From Hyphomonas sp. (GTDB lineage: Bacteria > Pseudomonadota > Alphaproteobacteria > Caulobacterales > Hyphomonadaceae): a DNA stretch of 64,000 bases. The notes under the pieces were generated by a model, which worked only from the letters and a program-made list of their open reading frames with translations, did not search any database and was not told the DNA's origin. Each line of letters begins with the position of its first letter. Position 1 is the stretch's first letter. The stretch covers positions 46,944-110,943 of the forward strand of contig NZ_PNMA01000010.1 in the NCBI RefSeq assembly GCF_013823385.1, written 5' to 3'. A program made the translations under genes and the position numbers. Below are positions 52,085 through 60,632 of the stretch, piece after piece.

Positions 52085-52903
52085 CTAGTCCTTCTTGTCC
52101 TTCGGGGCGGACATGCCGTCCTTCGTTGCATCCGGCTTGCTGGTCGTGTCGATCAGCGTCGCCTTGCCTGCAGTCGGCTCTTCACGCTTCACATTGGTCG
52201 GTGCGCCGGCATCGGGACGGCCGGTTGCTTCGGCGGTAGCCTCCCCTGCGGGCTCCGGCAGGTTTGGCAGCGTCTTGATCGCGTTGCGGCTGCCATCGAA
52301 GAGCGCTGCATCCGTCAACGTCTTGGCGCCGCCTTCGGGGGCACTGTTGACGCGATCGATCTGCGGGCCGGGCGTAATGTCCACGCCATTCTTCAGACGG
52401 CCGATGATCTGCGCCAGGGATTCCGGCGTCAGGTCTTCGTAATAGTCGTCATTGATCTGCACCATCGGCGCGTTCACACAGGCGCCGAGGCATTCCACCT
52501 CTTCCCAGGAGAGGCGCTTGTCGTCGGTGACATACATCTGCTTGCCGATTTCGCGTGTGCAGACTTCCTTGAGACCTTCTGCGCCGCGCAGCTGGCAAGG
52601 CGTGGTGCCGCAAAGCTGGATGTGGAACTTCCCGACCGGCTGTAGACGGAACATCGTGTAGAAGGTGGCGACCTCGTAGACGCGGATATACGGCATCTCG
52701 AGACGGTCGGCGACTTCGCGCATGGCCGGCTCGGAGAGCCAGCCATTGTTGTCCTTCTGGGCGAGCCAGAGCAGCGGAATCACAGCGGAGCGCTGCTTGT
52801 CCGCCGGATACTTGCCCCGCCAGAACGCAATCTTGTCTTCTGTCTCAGGCTTGAAGGAGAAGCTGTCGCCTCCCGCCTCAAGATCAAACCGGCGCAATGC
52901 CAT
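52085..52903 (-). CDS. nuoE: NADH-quinone oxidoreductase subunit E with long C-terminal tail
   Basis: Thioredoxin-fold subunit with 2Fe-2S cluster N1a. The four Cys ligands are in QLCGTTPCQLRGAEGL and ECLGACVNAPMVQIND. The catalytic fold ends near residue 165. The remaining 105 residues (rich in Ala, Pro, Thr, Lys and Asp, ending MSAPKDKKD) look disordered; such tails occur in other alphaproteobacteria but not in the 166-residue E. coli protein. It begins directly after the TAG of the VOC gene with no spacer. Confidence 0.94.
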   Translation of the reverse strand: MALRRFDLEAGGDSFSFKPETEDKIAFWRGKYPADKQRSAVIPLLWLAQKDNNGWLSEPAMREVADRLEMPYIRVYEVATFYTMFRLQPVGKFHIQLCGTTPCQLRGAEGLKEVCTREIGKQMYVTDDKRLSWEEVECLGACVNAPMVQINDDYYEDLTPESLAQIIGRLKNGVDITPGPQIDRVNSAPEGGAKTLTDAALFDGSRNAIKTLPNLPEPAGEATAEATGRPDAGAPTNVKREEPTAGKATLIDTTSKPDATKDGMSAPKDKKD

Positions 52904-53356
52904 CTACTGCTCCTTCGCAAGCGGAACGGCGACGCGGCCCGCTTCGTCAATTGGCCAGAACGGGTTGTGAGCCACTTCCCAGGCATTCCCCTCAGGGTCT
53001 GCGAAGTAGCCGGAATAGCCGCCCCAGTATGTCTTGTGTGGCGGCTTGGAAATGCGCGCGCCCGCACGCTCCAGCCGGCCGAAAATCTCGTCCACCTCTT
53101 CGGCAGAGCGCGCGTTGAATGCCAGGGCGAAGCCCTTGAAGGCGCCCTTGCGATCATCGGCGACGCCAGCATCTGCGGCGAGCTTGGTCTCGTCCCAGAG
53201 GCCGATGACGAGGCCGCCGGCATTGAAGAAGGCCACCTCGCCCTTCACGCCGCGATCTTCAAATCCCAGAACATCCGTATAAAAACCGATCATGCCGGCG
53301 AGGTCGCGAACCCCGACGGTGATGACCGATACACGTTGCTCCGGGAGAACGCCCAT
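52904..53356 (-). CDS. VOC/glyoxalase-fold protein inside the nuo operon
   Basis: A 150-residue protein of the glyoxalase/bleomycin-resistance/dioxygenase fold. The two beta-alpha-beta-beta-beta repeats are visible: VSVITVGVRDLAGMIGFYTD with LGFEDRG, and FALAFNARSAEEVDEIFGRL with GYFADPEGNAWEVAHNPFW. A metal-ligand Glu is plausible in the last block, but the His expected at the start of the fold is Thr/Val here, so metal catalysis is uncertain. It overlaps the NTF2-like gene by TGATG and abuts nuoE. Substrate and link to complex I are unknown. Confidence 0.88.
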   Translation of the reverse strand: MGVLPEQRVSVITVGVRDLAGMIGFYTDVLGFEDRGVKGEVAFFNAGGLVIGLWDETKLAADAGVADDRKGAFKGFALAFNARSAEEVDEIFGRLERAGARISKPPHKTYWGGYSGYFADPEGNAWEVAHNPFWPIDEAGRVAVPLAKEQ

Positions 53357-53703
53357 CAGACCGCCCCTGCCCTCGCAAAGTCGACGCGGGCGATCTTGCC
53401 GTCGCGGATCGTGTAGATGGCGGCCACCTCAAAGGTTTCCCCGCCGGGCGAACGCTCCACCGCTTCGTGATCGATCACGGTCGTGCCGAGATCGATCCGG
53501 TTGACCAGCTTGGCGCGGTTCTGCGGGAACTGGGCGAAGAGATCTTCGTGACGCTTGCGGATGGCGTCGAGGCCTTTCTGGTTCACGCCGCCATTCAGCG
53601 TCGCAAGCTCGGCATCGTCTGCATAGCAGGCGAGGAAGGCGGCGATGTCCTGCGCATTATACGCGTCGAGCTGGCGCTGGACGAGATCGAAGGAGGCACT
53701 CAC
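53356..53703 (-). CDS. NTF2-like/SnoaL-type protein inside the nuo operon
   Basis: A 115-residue single-domain protein of the NTF2-like superfamily: [26 protein letters not shown] is the classic first helix-strand block, and [18 protein letters not shown] the closing strands. Members include delta-isomerases, SnoaL cyclases and many non-enzymatic small proteins, so no function can be given. It starts at GTG in a GTGA overlap with nuoD and ends in a TGATG overlap with the VOC gene, so the two are translated as a pair between nuoD and nuoE. Confidence 0.87.
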   Translation of the reverse strand: MSASFDLVQRQLDAYNAQDIAAFLACYADDAELATLNGGVNQKGLDAIRKRHEDLFAQFPQNRAKLVNRIDLGTTVIDHEAVERSPGGETFEVAAIYTIRDGKIARVDFARAGAV

Positions 53704-54905
53704 CGGTCGATCTCCCCGAACACGATGTCGAGCGTTCCGAGCACGGCCGACACGTCTGCCAGCTGGTGGCCCTTGCAGAGATGGTCCATCGCCTGAAGGT
53801 GGGGGTAGCCCGGCGCGCGGATCTTGGCGCGGTAGGGACGGTTCGTGCCGTCAGCAACAAGGTACACGCCGAATTCACCTTTGGGCGCTTCAACGGCGGC
53901 GTAGCATTCGCCTTCCGGAACGTGGAAACCTTCCGTATACAGCTTGAAGTGATGGATCAGCGCTTCCATCGAATTCTTCATCTCGCCGCGGCGCGGCGGA
54001 GAGAGTTTCGAGCCGGCCAGAAGCACTGGGCCGGGGCCGTCTTTCGCCATGAGGTCGATACACTGGAGGATGATCTTCACCGACTCGCGCATCTCTTCCA
54101 TGCGGCAGACATAGCGATCGTAGTTGTCGCCGTGCTTGCCGACAGGCACTTTGAAGTCGAGTTCGCTGTAGCACTCATAGGGCTGCGAGCGGCGCAGGTC
54201 CCAGGCGAGGCCCGAGCCGCGCACCATCACGCCGCTGAAACCCCAGTCGAGAATCGTGCGCTGGTCAACCACGCCGATATCGACGTTGCGCTGCTTGAAA
54301 ATGCGGTTTTCGGTGACGAGGCCTTCAATCTGGTCCAGCTTCTCCGGGAACTGCTCGCACCAGGTGGCGATGTCATCGATGAGGCGCTGGGGCAGATCCT
54401 GATGGACGCCGCCGGGACGGAAATAGGCCGCGTGCATCCGGCTGCCAGAAGCGCGCTCATAGAACACGCAGAGTTTCTCGCGCTCCTCGAAGCACCAAGT
54501 GATGGGCGTCAGCGCGCCCACGTCCATGACGCCGGTACCGACGTTGAGGAGGTGGGACATGATCCGGCCGATTTCCGAATACATGACGCGGATAAGGCTG
54601 GCGCGGCGGGGCACTTCAACACCAAGCAGCTTCTCGATGGCTAGGCACCAGGCATGTTCCTGGTTCATCGGCGAGCAGTAATCGAGCCGGTCGAAATACG
54701 GCATGCCCTGAAGGTAGGTCTTGTATTCGAGCAGCTTTTCCGTGCCGCGATGGAGAAGGCCGATATGGCTGTCCACGCGGGTGACGATTTCGCCGTCAAG
54801 ATCAAGGATCATGCGTAGCACGCCGTGCGCGGCAGGGTGCTGCGGCCCGAAGTTCAGGGTGAACTTGCGGTCGTCCATGTCTGCGATGTGTGCGGTGTCA
54901 GGCAT
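53700..54905 (-). CDS. nuoD: NADH-quinone oxidoreductase subunit D
   Basis: 49-kDa type subunit that lines the quinone-reduction site of complex [60 protein letters not shown] and the C-terminal DIVFGEIDR are conserved; the quinone-site His is in PQHPAAHG. 401 residues, not fused to NuoC as in E. coli. Starts five bases after the secreted protein gene at 54911. Confidence 0.97.
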   Translation of the reverse strand: MPDTAHIADMDDRKFTLNFGPQHPAAHGVLRMILDLDGEIVTRVDSHIGLLHRGTEKLLEYKTYLQGMPYFDRLDYCSPMNQEHAWCLAIEKLLGVEVPRRASLIRVMYSEIGRIMSHLLNVGTGVMDVGALTPITWCFEEREKLCVFYERASGSRMHAAYFRPGGVHQDLPQRLIDDIATWCEQFPEKLDQIEGLVTENRIFKQRNVDIGVVDQRTILDWGFSGVMVRGSGLAWDLRRSQPYECYSELDFKVPVGKHGDNYDRYVCRMEEMRESVKIILQCIDLMAKDGPGPVLLAGSKLSPPRRGEMKNSMEALIHHFKLYTEGFHVPEGECYAAVEAPKGEFGVYLVADGTNRPYRAKIRAPGYPHLQAMDHLCKGHQLADVSAVLGTLDIVFGEIDR

Positions 54906-54910
54906 GGTAA

Positions 54911-55360
54911 TCAGCCTTTCCTCGACTTAAGAAAATCCAATGCTGGTTCAATTTGAGCATCACAATGATCGATTATCTCGCGATCTGCTTCCAACATCTG
55001 CTTCGTGATTTCCTGATCAGCGTCGAATACTCCCGGCAGAGCGTTCAGGCGCCGAACCGTGCTGAGAGCGACCTCCTTCCCCTCCTGATCGGCGAGGAAC
55101 ATCGACCAAAAACGCGCCACTTCTCCAGCTTGGAAAACATGATAATTTATACTTTCTGCGATTTCCGGAGGGACGTCTTCAAACAGATTGCGAGCGTCCA
55201 TCTCTGAAATCAAAGAATTGTATGCGAGCGAACCCCGGATGCACTCTTCTGCATAGGTTGCCCGCTCTGCATCATTTACTCCGAACTCCGGGTCAGCATG
55301 CGCAAAGCCGACCGTAGTCAAGAGCACAACAACAATTGAAACGCCGCGCAGCCCCATCAT
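54911..55360 (-). CDS. Unrecognised secreted protein between nuoC and nuoD
   Basis: I do not recognise this 149-residue protein. The start [22 protein letters not shown] is a clear Sec signal peptide with likely cleavage after HA (residue 22), giving a periplasmic protein of about 127 residues, acidic and mostly helical. It has two cysteines, Cys40 and Cys133, that could form a disulfide. The ATG overlaps the nuoC stop as ATGA. Three sampled 60-base blocks (from 54961, 55081 and 55141) contain 86 G+C of 180, about 48 percent, clearly lower than neighbouring nuo genes, which hints at later acquisition. Confidence 0.85.
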   Translation of the reverse strand: MMGLRGVSIVVVLLTTVGFAHADPEFGVNDAERATYAEECIRGSLAYNSLISEMDARNLFEDVPPEIAESINYHVFQAGEVARFWSMFLADQEGKEVALSTVRRLNALPGVFDADQEITKQMLEADREIIDHCDAQIEPALDFLKSRKG

Positions 55361-55980
55361 ACGTCCCCGTTGACTTTCTCGTCGCCGGGAATGACGGTCG
55401 TCATGCCTTCCCATGGCGAGAGGAAATCGAAATTGCGGTATTCTTGGGCGAGCTTCACAGGCTCGTAAATCACGCGCTTCTCGAGGTCGTCATAACGGAC
55501 CTCATAATGCCCTGTCAGCGGGAAGTCTTTCCGCAACGGCCAGCCCTCGAAGCCGTAATCGGTGAGAATCCTGCGCAGGTCCGGATGATCGGCAAACTGG
55601 ATGCCGTACATGTCGAACGCTTCACGCTCGAACCAGTTGGCAACCGGCCAGAGCGACACGACGCTTGGCACCGCTGTTTCTTCATCGGTACGGATGCGCA
55701 CGCGAATGCGGTGGTTCATCCGCATCGACAGCAGGTGGTAGACCACTTCGAAACGCTCCGAGCGCTCCGGATAGTCGACGCCGCAAGCGTCAATGAAGGT
55801 TTCGAAATTGCACTGCTGGTCGTCGCGCAGAAAGCGCAGCAGCGGAACGATATGGTCCCGCTCCGCCAGCAGGGTCAGCTCTCCCACGCGGATCTGCCAG
55901 CTGCGCACGGCATCGGGCATCCGGCTTTCAATGTGGGCCGCAAGTTCGGAAAGCGCCTGAGTATCCATCATCGTCACCAT
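55357..55980 (-). CDS. nuoC: NADH-quinone oxidoreductase subunit C
   Basis: 30-kDa type subunit of the peripheral arm. Family signature [20 protein letters not shown] and the region [41 protein letters not shown] (seen as adjoining blocks) are clear. 207 residues. The start shares a base with the nuoB stop (TGATG); ATGs three and four codons downstream are alternatives. Confidence 0.96.
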   Translation of the reverse strand: MVTMMDTQALSELAAHIESRMPDAVRSWQIRVGELTLLAERDHIVPLLRFLRDDQQCNFETFIDACGVDYPERSERFEVVYHLLSMRMNHRIRVRIRTDEETAVPSVVSLWPVANWFEREAFDMYGIQFADHPDLRRILTDYGFEGWPLRKDFPLTGHYEVRYDDLEKRVIYEPVKLAQEYRNFDFLSPWEGMTTVIPGDEKVNGDV

Positions 55981-56555
55981 CAGCGCTCGAGCGAGCCTTC
56001 GCGCCGGATCTTCTTCTGCAGCTGAAGGAAGCCGTAGACGAGAGCCTCAGCGGTGGGCGGGCAGCCCGGAATGTAGATATCCACAGGAACGATACGGTCG
56101 CAGCCGCGAACGACGCTGTAGCTATAATGGTAATAGCCGCCGCCATTGGCGCAGCTGCCCATCGAGATCACGTAGCGCGGCTCCGGCATCTGGTCGTAGA
56201 CCTTGCGGAGCGCGGGCGCCATCTTGTTGGTGAGCGTGCCCGCAACGATCATCACATCCGACTGGCGCGGCGACCCGCGCGGGGCCATGCCGAAGCGCTC
56301 AAGATCGTAGCGCGGGTTGCCGGCGTGCATCATTTCCACGGCGCAGCAGGCCAGACCGAACGTCATCCACATCAGCGAGCCGGTACGGGCCCAGCTGATC
56401 AGGTCATCGGCAGCGGCCGTGAAATAGCCCTTGTCGGCCAGCTGATCCGACAGGCCGGAATAGAACGGATCGTCATCGCCGGGCTTGAAGCCGCCTTCGA
56501 CCCCTGCCCGCGCGCCGCCCAGTGCGTATGGCTTGTAGGAATTGTCAGCCATCAT
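55980..56555 (-). CDS. nuoB: NADH-quinone oxidoreductase subunit B
   Basis: Carries cluster N2, the last iron-sulfur centre before quinone. Ligands are the tandem cysteines in [11 protein letters not shown], the Cys in [19 protein letters not shown] and the Cys in [14 protein letters not shown]. 191 residues from the ATG in ATGA overlap with nuoA; the adjacent ATG (56552) is equally possible. A 40-residue polar N terminus precedes the fold. Confidence 0.96.
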   Translation of the reverse strand: MMADNSYKPYALGGARAGVEGGFKPGDDDPFYSGLSDQLADKGYFTAAADDLISWARTGSLMWMTFGLACCAVEMMHAGNPRYDLERFGMAPRGSPRQSDVMIVAGTLTNKMAPALRKVYDQMPEPRYVISMGSCANGGGYYHYSYSVVRGCDRIVPVDIYIPGCPPTAEALVYGFLQLQKKIRREGSLER

Positions 56556-56926
56556 TCCCACTCCAGAGCGCCGCGGCGCCATTCATAGACAAATCCGACG
56601 GTCAGCACGCCGAGGAACACAACCATCGACCAGAAACCGACAACACCGATCTCTCCCAAGCTGATCGCCCAGGGGAACAGGAAGGCGACTTCAAGGTCGA
56701 AAATGATGAACAGGATGGCGACCAGATAGAATCGCACATCGAACTTCATGCGGGCGTCATCGAAGGCCGGGAAGCCGCACTCATAGGCGGAGTTCTTTTC
56801 CGGGTCGGGCTTTGACGGAGCCAGAAGCACGTTCCCGATCACGAAAAGGCACGAAATCACCGCACCGATCACCAGAAAAATGATGACCGGCAGATAGTCG
56901 AGGGCAAGCCGTTCAACTTCCGTCAT
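56552..56926 (-). CDS. nuoA: NADH-quinone oxidoreductase subunit A
   Basis: Three-helix membrane subunit (ND3 type) of complex I and first gene of the nuo operon. The mobile loop between helices 1 and 2 contains the conserved [20 protein letters not shown]. 124 residues from [13 protein letters not shown]; a much longer open frame upstream has no family similarity and crosses the promoter. GGAG stands 10 bases upstream. Confidence 0.95.
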   Translation of the reverse strand: MTEVERLALDYLPVIIFLVIGAVISCLFVIGNVLLAPSKPDPEKNSAYECGFPAFDDARMKFDVRFYLVAILFIIFDLEVAFLFPWAISLGEIGVVGFWSMVVFLGVLTVGFVYEWRRGALEWE

Positions 56927-57015
56927 AGTGCAATTGCTCCCATTGCGTTGCCGCCCGATTAGGACGGTTTCCCGCCGGGCGCAACTGACGCGCATCTGTA
57001 ATCGCAGCGCCTCGC

Positions 57016-57043
57016 AGTATATCCTGCGAAAACGTAATTTCAC
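57016..57043 (-). promoter_or_regulatory. Candidate promoter of the nuo operon
   Basis: Minus strand GTGAAA (57038-57043) and TATACT (57016-57021) are 16 bases apart. The -10 is good and the -35 mediocre. Transcription would start near 57009, about 80 bases ahead of nuoA. A weak -35 would suit an activated promoter. Confidence 0.35.
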
Positions 57044-57094
57044 GCGTCACTTGCTGCGGCGGTCGGTCACGGAGTGCGCAGGAATACCCTGAAT

Positions 57095-57111
57095 TTGCGA
57101 ATAATTCTCAA
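57095..57111. promoter_or_regulatory. Fur-box-like palindrome upstream of nuoA
   Basis: TTGCGAATAATTCTCAA is an imperfect 17-base palindrome. Read on the minus strand its core is TGAGAAT-T-ATTCGCA, a 7-1-7 arrangement close to the Fur consensus TGATAAT-N-ATTATCA (11 of 14 half-site positions). It ends one base before the glk stop codon and lies about 52 bases upstream of the candidate nuoA -35 element. Confidence 0.45.
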
Positions 57112-58077
57112 TCAGGGGCGTGTGTGCTGCTCATAATACGCTGCAGCGCCGATCAGCGGCGCCGCAGGCTCCCGCATCAGCCAGACGGGACAGTCCTGCA
57201 GGTAGTCACTCATCGGCCCGCGCGTCACGAATCGCTGCCTTGCCGCAGCCGTTTTGAGGAAGTCAGAGATACGCTCACTGACGCCCCCGGCAAGCACCAC
57301 ACCGCCCAGCGCGCCATTGGCCAGCACAAGGTCTCCTGCAGCGCCCAGTACAGCCAGCGCGCGCACTTCGATAAGCGTGCGGAAAAGCTCGTCACCCGAA
57401 TCGGCGCGGTCGCGCATTTCCTCTGGTGTCAGTTCCACCAACGGCCGCCCGAAAATTTCGCAAAAGGCGGCGTGAACCTCATCGAGCCCACTGCCAGAGG
57501 CCACAAGCTCGTTCGACACATATCCATGATCCCGCATGAGCAGGCGGGCGAGCGCGTGTTCCACCTCCGTGCGCGGGGCATACGCCATATGCCCCCCTTC
57601 CCCCGACACAACCCGCCAGCGGCCTTCCGGTTCGGACAATAAGGTCGCCACGCCGAAGCCTGTGCCCGGCCCGGTCACAAGCACCGGCGCGCCCTGCTTA
57701 GGTGTGCCGGGAAAAATGCAGTCAAACGACTCATAGGCAAATTCGGGAACGGCGCGCGCCATCGCGTGAAAATCGTTGATCAGGCACACATCCTGAAGGC
57801 CAAACCTGGCCTTCACGGCGCTGGCGGAGACATGCCAGCCGCGATTGGTCAGCGTGACCTCCTGATTCTCGACCGGTCCGGCGAGCGCAAAACAGGCAGC
57901 CGAAACTTCAGCTCCGGTCTGGCCGACATATTGCTCAAGCGCGTCATCAAACGAGGCGAACCCATCTCCGGCGAGTTTCTCGAAATGCTCGATGCGTAGC
58001 TTGCCATCCTGGCGCGAGGCCAGGGCGAAGCGTGCATTGGTGCCCCCGATATCGCCGACAAGGACGGGTTTCTGCAT
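57112..58077 (-). CDS. glk: Glucokinase
   Basis: ATP-dependent phosphorylation of glucose to glucose 6-phosphate. Bacterial Glk family: phosphate loop [14 protein letters not shown], catalytic Asp in [39 protein letters not shown] and [17 protein letters not shown]. 321 residues. It starts three bases after edd and is the last gene of the zwf-pgl-edd-glk operon. Supplies substrate for Zwf, including glucose released by the alpha-glucosidase upstream. Confidence 0.96.
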   Translation of the reverse strand: MQKPVLVGDIGGTNARFALASRQDGKLRIEHFEKLAGDGFASFDDALEQYVGQTGAEVSAACFALAGPVENQEVTLTNRGWHVSASAVKARFGLQDVCLINDFHAMARAVPEFAYESFDCIFPGTPKQGAPVLVTGPGTGFGVATLLSEPEGRWRVVSGEGGHMAYAPRTEVEHALARLLMRDHGYVSNELVASGSGLDEVHAAFCEIFGRPLVELTPEEMRDRADSGDELFRTLIEVRALAVLGAAGDLVLANGALGGVVLAGGVSERISDFLKTAAARQRFVTRGPMSDYLQDCPVWLMREPAAPLIGAAAYYEQHTRP

Positions 58078-58080
58078 GTT

Positions 58081-59913
58081 TCAGGCCCCTGGGCCGAGAA
58101 AGCGGAAGGGGCTTGCGCCACAATCCGCCGTGCTTGCCGCCTGCCGGAACAAATCGAACATTTCGCGGCCAAGGCCCATTGCCGGCCTGTTGGGGCGGAA
58201 CTCCGCCGGCGCGCGAGCCGCAAACTCTGCAGGGTCGACTTTCAATTCGAGACGTCCAGCCTCGCCATCCAGCCGGATGATGTCGCCGTCCCGCACCCGC
58301 GCCAGCGGGCCGCCGCGCGCAGCTTCGGGCGCTACATGGATCGCGGCGGGGATTTTGCCGCTGGCGCCGGACATACGCCCGTCCGTAACCAGAGCGACCT
58401 TGTGGCCCCGGTCCTGCAGCACGCCGAGAACGGGCGAGAGACCATGCAGTTCCGGCATGCCATTGGCGGCCGGTCCCTGGAAACGCACAACCGCGACGAA
58501 ATCCCGGTCGAGCCGCCCGGCGTCAAAGGCTTCGCGAAGGGCTTCCTGTGTATCGAAGACGATGGCGGGCGCTTCGATAATCCGGCCGTCGGGTTTGATG
58601 GCGGAGACCTTGCAGACGCCCCGGCCAAGTGGGCCATCCACCAGCCGCATGCCACCATCCGCCGAAAAGGGATTGCTGGCGGGGCGGAGTACATCGCTAT
58701 CGCCGCTGACTTCCGGCGCGGGCCGCCAGGCCAGCGCGCCATCCTTGAGGTAGGGTTCCTGACTATAATCCGCCAGCGTTCCCATTACCGCAGACGCGTC
58801 CGCATGCAGCAGGCCAGCATTGATCAGTTCCCGGACAAGGAACCCCATGCCGCCGGCCGCGTGAAAATGGTTCACATCGGCGCCGCCATTGGGATAGATC
58901 CGCGCCATCAGCGGAGTTACGCGGGAAAGGTCGGCAAAGTCTTCCAGCGTCACATCCAGCCCCGCAGCGGCGGCCATAGCGGGAATGTGAAGCGCATGAT
59001 TGGTTGAACCGCCTGTCGCCATCAGGCCGACGATCGCATTGACCAGCGAGCGGGCATCAACGAGTTCCCCGGCGGGCCGGTAATCGCCGCCCTGCGCGGT
59101 AATGGCCGCCGCGCGCTGAGTGGCTGCCCGCGTCAGCGCGGCGCGAAGCGGCGTGCCCGGATTGGTGAACGCCGCGCCGGGCAGATGCAGGCCCATGACC
59201 TCCATGATCATCTGGTTCGAATTGGCTGTGCCATAGAAGGTGCAGGTGCCTTGAGAATGATAGCTTTCGGCTTCTGCCTTGAGCAGAGCGTCCCGCCCCA
59301 CCTTGCCTTCGGCGAACAATTGCCGGATACGGACTTTCTCCGGATTGGGCAGCCCCGACGGCATCGGACCGGCGGGAACGAAGATCGAGGGCAGCCAGCC
59401 GAAACGCAGCGCCGCGATCACAAGCCCTGGCACAATCTTGTCGCAGACGCCCAGATGCAGCGCAGCGTCGAACGCGTCGTGAGACAGGCCAATGGCGGAC
59501 GCCATGGCGATGATGTCGCGCGAGAAGAGCGAGAGCTCCATTCCCTCCTGCCCCTGTGTGACGCCGTCACACATCGCGGGAACACCGCCCGCCACCTGCG
59601 CAACCGCGTTCACCTCCCGCGCCGCATCCCGGATGATTTGCGGATAGGTTTCAAACGGCGCATGCGCCGACAGCATATCGTTATAGGCCGTGATGACCCC
59701 GATGACGGGCCAACCGGCACCAAGTATCTGGGCTTTCTCAATCACCGCGCAGCCTGCAGAGGCATGGGCGATGTTGCCCTCATGCAGGCGCGTGCGCGCA
59801 TAGGCCTTGGGGCGCCGGCTACGGATCATTTCCAGATAAGCGGCGCGGGAGTCTTTCGACCGCGCTTCGATGCGGCGGGTTACTTCCTCGACGGTGGGGT
59901 GCAGCGGCGTCAT
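58081..59913 (-). CDS. edd: Phosphogluconate dehydratase
   Basis: Dehydrates 6-phosphogluconate to KDPG, the defining step of the Entner-Doudoroff pathway. IlvD/Edd family with 4Fe-4S ligands in [20 protein letters not shown] and [35 protein letters not shown] and [15 protein letters not shown] are also typical. 610 residues. The aldolase eda is not in the window. Follows pgl by three bases. Confidence 0.96.
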   Translation of the reverse strand: MTPLHPTVEEVTRRIEARSKDSRAAYLEMIRSRRPKAYARTRLHEGNIAHASAGCAVIEKAQILGAGWPVIGVITAYNDMLSAHAPFETYPQIIRDAAREVNAVAQVAGGVPAMCDGVTQGQEGMELSLFSRDIIAMASAIGLSHDAFDAALHLGVCDKIVPGLVIAALRFGWLPSIFVPAGPMPSGLPNPEKVRIRQLFAEGKVGRDALLKAEAESYHSQGTCTFYGTANSNQMIMEVMGLHLPGAAFTNPGTPLRAALTRAATQRAAAITAQGGDYRPAGELVDARSLVNAIVGLMATGGSTNHALHIPAMAAAAGLDVTLEDFADLSRVTPLMARIYPNGGADVNHFHAAGGMGFLVRELINAGLLHADASAVMGTLADYSQEPYLKDGALAWRPAPEVSGDSDVLRPASNPFSADGGMRLVDGPLGRGVCKVSAIKPDGRIIEAPAIVFDTQEALREAFDAGRLDRDFVAVVRFQGPAANGMPELHGLSPVLGVLQDRGHKVALVTDGRMSGASGKIPAAIHVAPEAARGGPLARVRDGDIIRLDGEAGRLELKVDPAEFAARAPAEFRPNRPAMGLGREMFDLFRQAASTADCGASPFRFLGPGA

Positions 59914-59916
59914 GGC

Positions 59917-60630
59917 TCAGGGTGCCCAGATGATGGAGAGGCGGCGTCCCAGCCCCTCGATGGCCCGGCGCACCGGGTATAGCTGCTCGTCTCCCTTCAG
60001 GGCGTGTTCGAGCGCGGCTCTCTTGTCTTCACCGAACACCAGAAGAATTCCGGCTTCGGCATTGCAGATGGGGTCTGCCGTCAGCGTCATGCGGTGGCGA
60101 AACTCTCCGGCGACGGGCGTGTTGCCTGCATCTATAGCCGCAATAACGGCGCCATCCTTCGGATACATCGCCTGCTCCAGACCGATCGAACCCGGAAACC
60201 AGCTGGCCGTGTGCCCGTCCGCCCCCATCCCGAGCAGCACACAGGAGAGCGGCGAAAGATGAGGCGCGTACGCGGCAGCGCGACTGGCTACTGCGCTGGC
60301 TGGGTCAGCATCCAGCGTTTTCATCGGAAGGAAGCGCGCCGCAGAGGCCGGGCCTTTCAGAAGTTTCTCCCGGACGATTTTTTCGTTTGATCCCGGATGA
60401 TCAGGCGCTACCCAGCGTTCGTCCACCAGTCCGACAGTGACCTTGTCCCATTCAAGCTTTTCGTCAGCCAGCAGGCCAAACATGCGGCCGGGCGACGTGC
60501 CGCCAGAGACCATGAAGCTTGCCTGCCCATCCCTTGCGATGGTCCTCGACAGATGAAGCGTGGCGAGTTCCGCAGCAAGCGCCGATGCGGCTTCCCGGTC
60601 ATCCAGAACGATGAGGCGTGCATCCATCAT
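59917..60630 (-). CDS. pgl: 6-phosphogluconolactonase
   Basis: Hydrolyses 6-phosphogluconolactone made by Zwf. NagB/Pgl family: FMVSGGTSPGRMFGLLA, VGLVDERWVAPDHPGSNEKIV and VLLGMGADGHTASWFPGS carry the active-site Asp, Arg and His. 237 residues from the ATG just past the zwf stop, with AGGAG upstream inside the zwf end; an adjacent ATG at 60627 is possible. An open frame six codons longer overlaps zwf. Confidence 0.95.
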   Translation of the reverse strand: MMDARLIVLDDREAASALAAELATLHLSRTIARDGQASFMVSGGTSPGRMFGLLADEKLEWDKVTVGLVDERWVAPDHPGSNEKIVREKLLKGPASAARFLPMKTLDADPASAVASRAAAYAPHLSPLSCVLLGMGADGHTASWFPGSIGLEQAMYPKDGAVIAAIDAGNTPVAGEFRHRMTLTADPICNAEAGILLVFGEDKRAALEHALKGDEQLYPVRRAIEGLGRRLSIIWAP

Positions 60631-60632
60631 GC

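Noticed and set aside
56927..57043. Upstream extension of nuoA by 39 codons
   Set aside because: It would run through the promoter and lacks any NuoA feature; the ATG at 56926 has a ribosome site.
57087..57117. Terminator for glk formed by CCCTGA and TCAGGG
   Set aside because: Only six pairs around a 19-base loop and no T-run; the inner palindrome is better explained as a protein site.
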